DNA of 64,000 nucleotides, taken from contig BTRK01000005.1 of assembly GCA_036245805.1 (NCBI GenBank), positions 45,123,216 to 45,187,215 of the forward strand. Reading direction: 5' to 3'. Positions within the stretch are counted from its first letter, which is position 1. Each line of letters starts with the position of its first letter. Under the pieces are notes generated by a model. That model was given only the letters and a program-made list of their open reading frames with translations. It was not told the origin of the DNA and ran no database searches. This document shows positions 57,628 to 64,000 of the stretch, in pieces. A program made the position numbers and the translations under genes. Origin of the DNA: Pristionchus mayeri (taxonomy: Eukaryota; Nematoda; Chromadorea; Rhabditida; Neodiplogasteridae).

Positions 57628-60600
57628 TCACGCGTCGTTGGTCTTGTACGGTCGGAATCCGAATAATCCTATCCTCAGGAAGGCATTTCGGTAATCGCGA
57701 GAGACGAGAAAGTATATGTAGTAGGTCTGCGCGAACGAAAGAATCGCCGGGATTACCTGAAATTTAATTAATAATTATTTTTATTTTAATTTGCAGAATA
57801 AGTCGAAAAGCTTATCGAACGCGATTAGTGCTTAGAGTTAGATTTAGTAGTAGAGATACACACTCGAAAAGCTTTTTAAGAAAACCGAATGAACAATGAT
57901 TAGGCATGGACTTACTGCATATGTTTGGATTAACGCGATAAATTTCGGGTCCATCCTGAAGTATATCGCAATCATCGGCACAATTGCGCCCATAAACCTA
58001 CAAGACGATGGATGAATGGAAATCGCAAACTTGGAGTGTTCTCCTATGTGTGTGCACATCTAGTTCAAATGTATTATTGGAACATTATCACGTCGGTCAA
58101 ATGAAAAAAAACATAGAAATGTGTACCATGACAAGCAGAAAATGATTAGCAGAGCTGAGAGAGACTTGATGATTCGACGCTGAGTTGCGAGTGATTGAGC
58201 GGACATCTTGGATGTGGATGCTCGAGTGAGGCCTCCTGAGTAGAGTTCGTAATTTTGGATAATCTTCATTTTTCACATATCCGGTCGAGTGATAAGATAG
58301 TGCAGAATTTCTCGTATGCCTACCACGTTTTGTCTACCATTCCTTATATTTATACCATTCTAGAGGACATTATAGGGCATTCTAGGGGAGTATCAGGTGG
58401 TAATGTACCTTTTCTGGCACTAGGTCTGATTATAACCAAAAAAATTACACTTCTCCAGCATGTTCACAGTAGGTTCTCAAATAGTGTTTCTGTGAAAGTT
58501 CTACAGAAGGGTTCCATTTGTTGGTTCTCATCCGACAGTTATCATCCGATGTAGTCACCCATTTCTCGAACTCTCTTACTAACCGCAACAACTCGTGAAG
58601 ACAATGGCGGTAATGTAGATTGTCACTGTCGCCACATTAATTGCCAGATAGCAGGTTCGCCATACTTCCATTACGGAGAAATGATATGAGAGCGGCGGAT
58701 TGCAAGCTAGGATCTAAAAATATATTCGGCTTGTTTAATCTGTCAGAAATGTGCGAGAAAAGTTGCGTAAAAAGTTCGCGAACTTCTGATTCTCTCCTGT
58801 TCGTGTACTCTCTCTCTTTCTCTAACCAGGTCGTTGAAAAGTTCACGAACTTTTCGACGAACTATGTTCGAAAATCATACTTTCATAACTGTTTTCATAA
58901 CTATTTTTGCTTTTAACTTATGAAAATCATAACTATTTTTGCTTTTAACTTATGACTTCTTATAATGACAACCTTCCCTTAGCTGGAATAGCTTCAGAAT
59001 ACAGCGTAGTGAAAGTAAACAGGGTTGGAGTATTTTTTTCGAAAATTGGTCACCACTTTCCCCACCCTGTAATGTCAAGCTATTCCATCAGAGGGAAGGT
59101 TGTTCTTATAAGCAGTCATAAGTTCAAAGCAAAAATAATTGATAAAAATAAGTAAAACAAAAGAAAAGTACGAATTTCGAACATAGTTCGTCGAAAAGTT
59201 CGTGAACTTTTCAAGGAGCTGCGTGAAAAGTTAGAGAAAGGCGAGAGAGCACGCGTTCTTGAGAGAGGGAAAAGGAAGCAGTGATTGTTTACTTCCTTCC
59301 TTTTCCCTCTCTCAAGAATGCGTGCTCTCTCGCCTTTCTCTAACTTTTCACGCAGCTCCTTGAAAAGTTCGTTAAAAACCGGCATTAATTCGTTCGAAAT
59401 TCGTACTTTTCTTTTGTTTTACTTATTTTTATCAATTATTTTTGCTCTTAACTAATGACTGCGTATAAGAACAACCTTCCCTCTAATGGAATAGCTTGAC
59501 ATTACAGGGTGGGGAAAGTGGTGACCCATTTTCGAAAAAAATACTCCAACCCTGTTTACTTTCACTACGCTGTATTCTGAAGCTATTCCAGCTAAGGGAA
59601 GGTTGTCATTATAAGAAATGATAAGTTAAAAGCAAAAATAGTTTATAAAAGTAAGTAAAACAAAAGAAAAGTATGATTTTCGAACACAGTTCGTGGAAAA
59701 GTTCGTGAACTTTTCATCGACCTGGTTAGAGAAAGAGAGAGAGCATGCGAAATGGAGAGAATCAGAAGTTCGCGAACTTTTTACGCAACTTTTTCTCGCA
59801 CATTTCTGACAGATTAAACAGGCCGATTTTCTCGAAATGTTTCTCGAAATGTTTCGAGGGCAAGTTGATTTTAATTTGGGTCCTTGACGTGTGTTGTAAA
59901 AGTGGCTGACCATTTCTTTATCCATGGTGATAAATCCGGTAATGAGAAAAGAGAAACTGAAGATGTAACAGGGAATCTTCATTAGATGCACGTAGGGAGT
60001 CACGCGGACTGTTTGATACCTGCGTAATCAGAATGTATTATCTTTTCCGCATCGTCAAAACTTTATAAACCATATATTTAAAAATCGTTTAAGAATTAGT
60101 AAGCAAAACTCATATATATGATAAATGTGTAACCATAATAAATGTTCACTTTAGTGGTCTCAGCATGCAAAATGCAATGTCGCAGACGAGAACGAGAACC
60201 AAACAGCACCTGCATTTGATAATTTGTTTTTTTTTTGTTTTTGCTGACTCTGATGTCTGTAACAATGACTAATGCTCTTTTCACTTTGCAATCTTTTGTC
60301 ATTTTAGTAATTGACCTATTTCTGATGATTGAATGACTTTTGAAATATCGGACATCTCACTGATAGAGTTATATTATTGGACAATGTTTGTCACCTGTTA
60401 GGTTTCAGGGTTAAGGTACGGTATAATTTAGAATACGTGAACTCTACTCACTGATGATTGATGCAGTAATTGTAGACGAAGATTGAGGAGTAGCACTGGG
60501 CACGCGTCATCGAGGGACCTGCGCATCGTACTTTTAATTGTACCATATATTGTATTTTTTAAATTCATTTTGCATGGTGTGTACACATGTACATCGCCAT

Positions 60601-61662
60601 TTTGAGAGTTCGAGATATGGAAGTTACGAGAGCCTGTTAACTGACGTCGAATGCACGACTCTCTTCATTTTGATCTCATCTCTTCATTCATCTCTTCATT
60701 TTGAGTGCTCTGTCCCCGATCAGCCCCGTGCGAGAGCATACAATATCAAGGGATTAATTTATTTCCAAGCCATCCCTAGTGCTAGAGCACTCAATGTGAG
60801 TAGTGTAACGCACATTTTTGAACGTGGTTTACTGCTCTTGGCGCGCTAGATCAGTTGACATTTTAAACGACATTTCACTTGATTCCGTGCTCCCTATGGG
60901 GTCTCATTCAATCAAATGTCGTGTGTTTTACGGCGCTCAAGAGTGCAAATGACGAAAGTGAACAAGACCGAAGTCTGCGTAATAATAAGAACCCTATGAT
61001 CTCGACACAACTCTCGAACAGTAATTATTTATATGAACTTTTGAGAAAGTTGTTTTTGCAATAGCCATGATCAAAAGCAATTGATAAACCAAACAATTAT
61101 ATTATTCGATTTTTTCCTTTTTCCCTACTGAAGCTTCCATTCGTTTTTTAATTTCACTCATTCTCGAGTAGAATATTGGAAAAGAAGATACGAAGGACCG
61201 TTTGTCGAACTCTAGTTTTCGTAGTCTATTTCATTGAACTTGCCCCTACCTATCCTCATTCTCACGGCAGACAGTGTCTCAAAGGCTAGACATACACAGT
61301 GGTAAGAAGCGAGGAAGCAGAGCAGAACTCCTGCAAGACGACTTATTTGTTGCTTATGACAATAAATTACGATAATTTCACTTGTTATTTCCTGGTAATC
61401 AATTACAAATCGCGTGCGAACTGGTTTTGAATAAATGTAAATTAAGGAACGATATTCACATTGGGCAACGCTTACAATAATAATATTCTAAAACCATCAG
61501 TCATTTTTCAAATTCAGCTTCACCGTTTTTGCTACGAAGATCCGGAAACTTCTTGACTGCCCAGATCACATGGATATTCCCGACCATTCCAAAGAAGGCG
61601 ACGACGAATATCGTAGTTGAGATGATGGTGAAGTGGACGTCATCGTTGCTTTCGGACACCAT
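57628..61662 (-). CDS. Srsx-like 7TM chemoreceptor
   Basis: Minus-strand exons: 61524-61662 (ATG at 61662), 61250-61330, 60452-60518, a possible mini-exon about 60250-60276, 59911-60019, 58584-58713, 58127-58235, 57916-57997 and 57628-57756 (stop). Most junction phases match. TM1 is FVVAFFGMVGNIHVIWAVKK followed by LRSKNG, the GN...LRSK pattern of Srsx. TM2 is LLCFLASYHCVCLAFETLS, then SMTRAQC, the conserved Cys before TM3. The second loop reads ILACNPPLSYHFS. TM5 is AINVATVTIYITAIVFT; TM6 ends IKSLSALLIIFCLSWF; TM7 is LSFAQTYYIYFLVSRDYRNA. The TM3 core with the Asp-Arg pair is lacking unless the mini-exon (ALVIVTDIR) is used; its 3' junction is not a clean GT donor. One donor (ATG/GTCAGC at 59910) is weak. 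The intron after it holds a 1.1-kb palindrome. An upstream AG before the ATG leaves room for an extra 5' exon. Confidence 0.75.
58727..59825. mobile_element. 1.1-kb palindromic foldback element
   Basis: Near-complete inverted repeat: CGGCTTGTTTAATCTGTCAG at the left is mirrored by CTGACAGATTAAACAGGCCG at the right. Arms are about 540 bp, with the centre near 59287. Each arm contains a smaller inverted pair (AACCTTCCCTTAGCTGGAAT / AGCTATTCCATCAGAGGGAA). It lies fully inside the intron 58714-59910 of the Srsx-like gene. No coding capacity; no clear target duplication. Confidence 0.9.
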
Positions 61663-63487
61663 ACCTGCTGTAGCCGTCTCTCTTTTCGAATCGGGGTCCC
61701 ACTAAGACCCATGGAACCCCGATTTTTTCAGGGACCCAGATTTGCAGATGGGAACCCTTTTTTAAAACAAATCCCAGTAGCCATGATGTTCGGAAATATA
61801 GCAATTAGCCGTTGTGGCGCACTGCTGGAGTAATGAAATGACATATCCACCTGACCGATTCACGTACAAGTTTATCCGGTGATAGAGTTTGCGAACCCAT
61901 GCATATTCTACATTCATGTTAGAATTGTTCCGTTGTCAGTTAATTTCGTAACTCGGGCGGCATTGTCATCGACATACCCTTTCTCACACTATCGGCTAGA
62001 ATGATCCAAAAAAGAATTGAAGATGCGACTTGAATTTCGATTATTCGTTCACCTGTTGCATCGACTGAGAAATTGTCCGAGATATAGGTCAAGTTTTCGA
62101 AGGATGTGAAAGTAGGTGGCTGCATCCCTTCAAAATATGAATATTGACATTTATTAATAGTAGATTTCAGATTTTTTAGTATTTTTGCTTTGTTTTCGAC
62201 TGCGAGTTGATGGCTGTGATGATAATTCATCAGTGATGAGCTAGCGCTCCTGAATGATGCATAATGATGCAAAATACCTAAAAAGATGCTAGTAGATATC
62301 CGAAGGGAAGTGCTTGAGCTCGATTTGCGGAGACAGAGAAACACACGTTTTGACTTTATGAACTCCGTCGCGATTTCATTCAATTACTCGCATGCCAATT
62401 ACGCCTTTACGCCAATTGTAACCTATAGTCTTGGGATGGACTAAGGACTTTGAATCTGCAAAATTTCCGAAACCGCTAAATTGTGAGATTACATTTTCGA
62501 TACATTTTCCAGGAGGGCAACATGATGCTCGCCCGTAACTTCAATTTCGTATCGGTTTTTTTCTGAAAAATACTTGAGATATCATCTTAGTTACCAAATC
62601 AGGTAATACCAAAATATGCCCAACCCGTCTCATCACTCCGCATTACAACACACTAACTATCTTCAAGCATTACCTATTAAAGGGTGCGCAGACAAACATT
62701 ACGAAATTCCATTATCGGAAAAGCAGGTGTAATTTCTGCGATCATTATTCGGTCAAACCACAATTTCTCAACTTTGGTCGAACGTAAAGTTCAGATTTGG
62801 TGCGCAAATTATGCAATTCACAAATCATATTCATATTTATCATATTGATCCTGACGTCAGGAGCAATGGTCCTGTAGGAGAGTGACTTCGGTGTGCAGGT
62901 GATTGGGATCGTCGGTCTCATGCTGTGGAAAAAGTCAGGGAGGAGGAAAATGAGAACGTTGAAATTTTGAATTCGCGTTTTTTAATGCTTTCACTATATC
63001 TTGTTTCCCCGTGAAGTAATCGACTTGAAAACTTCAGATTTGGGTTTCTTAGGGTCAGGAATACCCCAGACCAATTTTTAAGTATTATATCACGTGTCTT
63101 CTGAGAGATTGCACGAAAACGGACCCCCTGCGGAACTAGGAGCCCCAACTTGCTTCAGTATCCTCGGGAAATTTATGCTGGAGTATATTGGGGACAAGAA
63201 AACTTTTGGCGTTGGCCGTTTTTTTCAGAACCGGCTTTTAGGCATTTTCCGGTTCTGCTCCCGGCCCTACCATAAATCAGCTCCTTGATGAGCTACGAGG
63301 ATGGCATGGTGCTCAAAAAATCCGCAAAATTATTTCCAGAAACTTTTCTGTTGACGTCGAAAATGAACGAAGTTATCTTTATGTTGAAAATCGTGAAAAA
63401 GTGATTTTTAAATCGAAAAATAAATCCTAGCGGCTCGGGGACCCCCCTTTAAGAAACATCTGAGACCGGATTCGGATTCGATGTTAT
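61663..63487. other. Upstream of the Srsx-like gene, no clear gene
   Basis: A minus-strand open frame of 147 residues at 61940-62383 has no recognised motif and no support beyond length, so I do not call it a gene. The remainder is non-coding. Confidence 0.4.
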
Positions 63488-64000
63488 CGATTTAGTCTAA
63501 GAAAAAATAGAGCTAAGGTCGGGAGGCGTGATAATGTACATCTTTTGAGCCAAAAACACCGAAAATGCCCGTATTTTCACCATTTCGGGGATTTCGAAGC
63601 CTGACAGGTCGAACATTTTAAACTCAATCTTGTTCATTTTGGGCTTAAAATGCTTCAAGGTCACTCATATTGATAATTCTTGACAATTGATGTCAATTGC
63701 GGACAAAAATATTTTCGCCGAAAAATCACTGTTCTTTCGAGGAACCCGTTCGAAAACGAAATTTTTCGACGAAAATATTTTTGTCCTCAATTGACATAAA
63801 TTGTCAAGAATTATCAATATGAATGATCTTGAAGCATTTTAAGCCCAAAATGAACAAGATTGAGTTTAAAATGTTGGACCTGTCAGGCTTCGAAAATCAC
63901 GACATGGTGAAAATACGGGAATTTTCGGTGTTTTTGGCTCAAAAGATGTACATTGTCACGCCTCCCGACCTTAGCTCTATTTTTTTCTTAGGCTAAATCG
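63488..64000. mobile_element. Large inverted repeat reaching the window edge
   Basis: Left-arm start CGATTTAGTCTAAGAAAAAA is mirrored by TTTTTTCTTAGGCTAAATCG at 64000. Arms of about 250 bp (with GTCGGGAGGCGTGA and its complement) meet near 63745. The element may continue past the end of the window. Confidence 0.88.

Noticed and set aside
61940..62383. 147-residue minus-strand frame
   Set aside because: No motif, no splice context, and composition like its non-coding surroundings; length alone is weak evidence here.

Overview
The window is nuclear DNA from a nematode. Genes are split into many short exons (50-230 bp) with GT-AG introns ending in TTTCAG. There are three expanded 7-transmembrane chemoreceptor families, single tRNA genes, and a dense load of palindromic and terminal-inverted-repeat DNA elements. 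The architecture would fit a diplogastrid such as Pristionchus, but I cannot prove genus or species from the sequence.

Left part (1-24 kb). A decayed MULE transposase gene carrying a FLYWCH-like zinc-binding segment (160-2148, -) is followed by GT-rich minisatellites. A 7TM receptor gene lies at 4.4-6.4 kb (-), with small palindromes in its introns. A transposon nest at 9.04-12.45 kb consists of a mariner-type element containing a second mariner-type element plus two other inverted-repeat elements. A small secreted Cys-rich protein gene (14.5-15.5 kb, +) and a four-helix membrane protein gene (16-18.5 kb, -) follow. After that comes purine-rich non-coding DNA and three near-identical tRNA-Gly(GCC) genes at 21.5, 23.6 and 26.3 kb (-).

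Middle (24-42 kb). Five paralogous 7TM genes (called A to E here, all +) begin at 24.3 kb. Every copy keeps the same 11-exon plan with nearly identical exon lengths, except that A lacks exon 6. Copy A has also lost the splice sites of intron 2. Copy B is broken by a 2.95-kb RTE-type retrotransposon inserted in its first exon. Between A and B sits a family of acidic, secreted repeat proteins (26.7-28.8 kb, a partial tandem copy at 29.7-30.8 kb, and a third member at 37.7-39.0 kb). A ~0.5-kb satellite array (39.1-41.3 kb) and a Ly-6/three-finger GPI-type protein gene (41.3-42.0 kb, -) follow.

Right part (43-64 kb). Receptor copies C (one lost acceptor), D (complete; 330 residues predicted) and E (pseudogene) lie in tandem. 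D and E carry large inverted-repeat elements inside introns; the one in E has a perfect 8-bp target duplication. An Srsx-like receptor gene follows on the minus strand (57.6-61.7 kb) with a 1.1-kb palindrome in one intron. The window ends in another large inverted repeat.

Overall this is a chemosensory and secreted-protein accessory region undergoing tandem duplication, pseudogenisation and repeated transposon invasion. The least familiar items are the acidic secreted repeat family, the four-helix membrane protein, and foldback elements that carry Pol III-type tRNA-like sequences.
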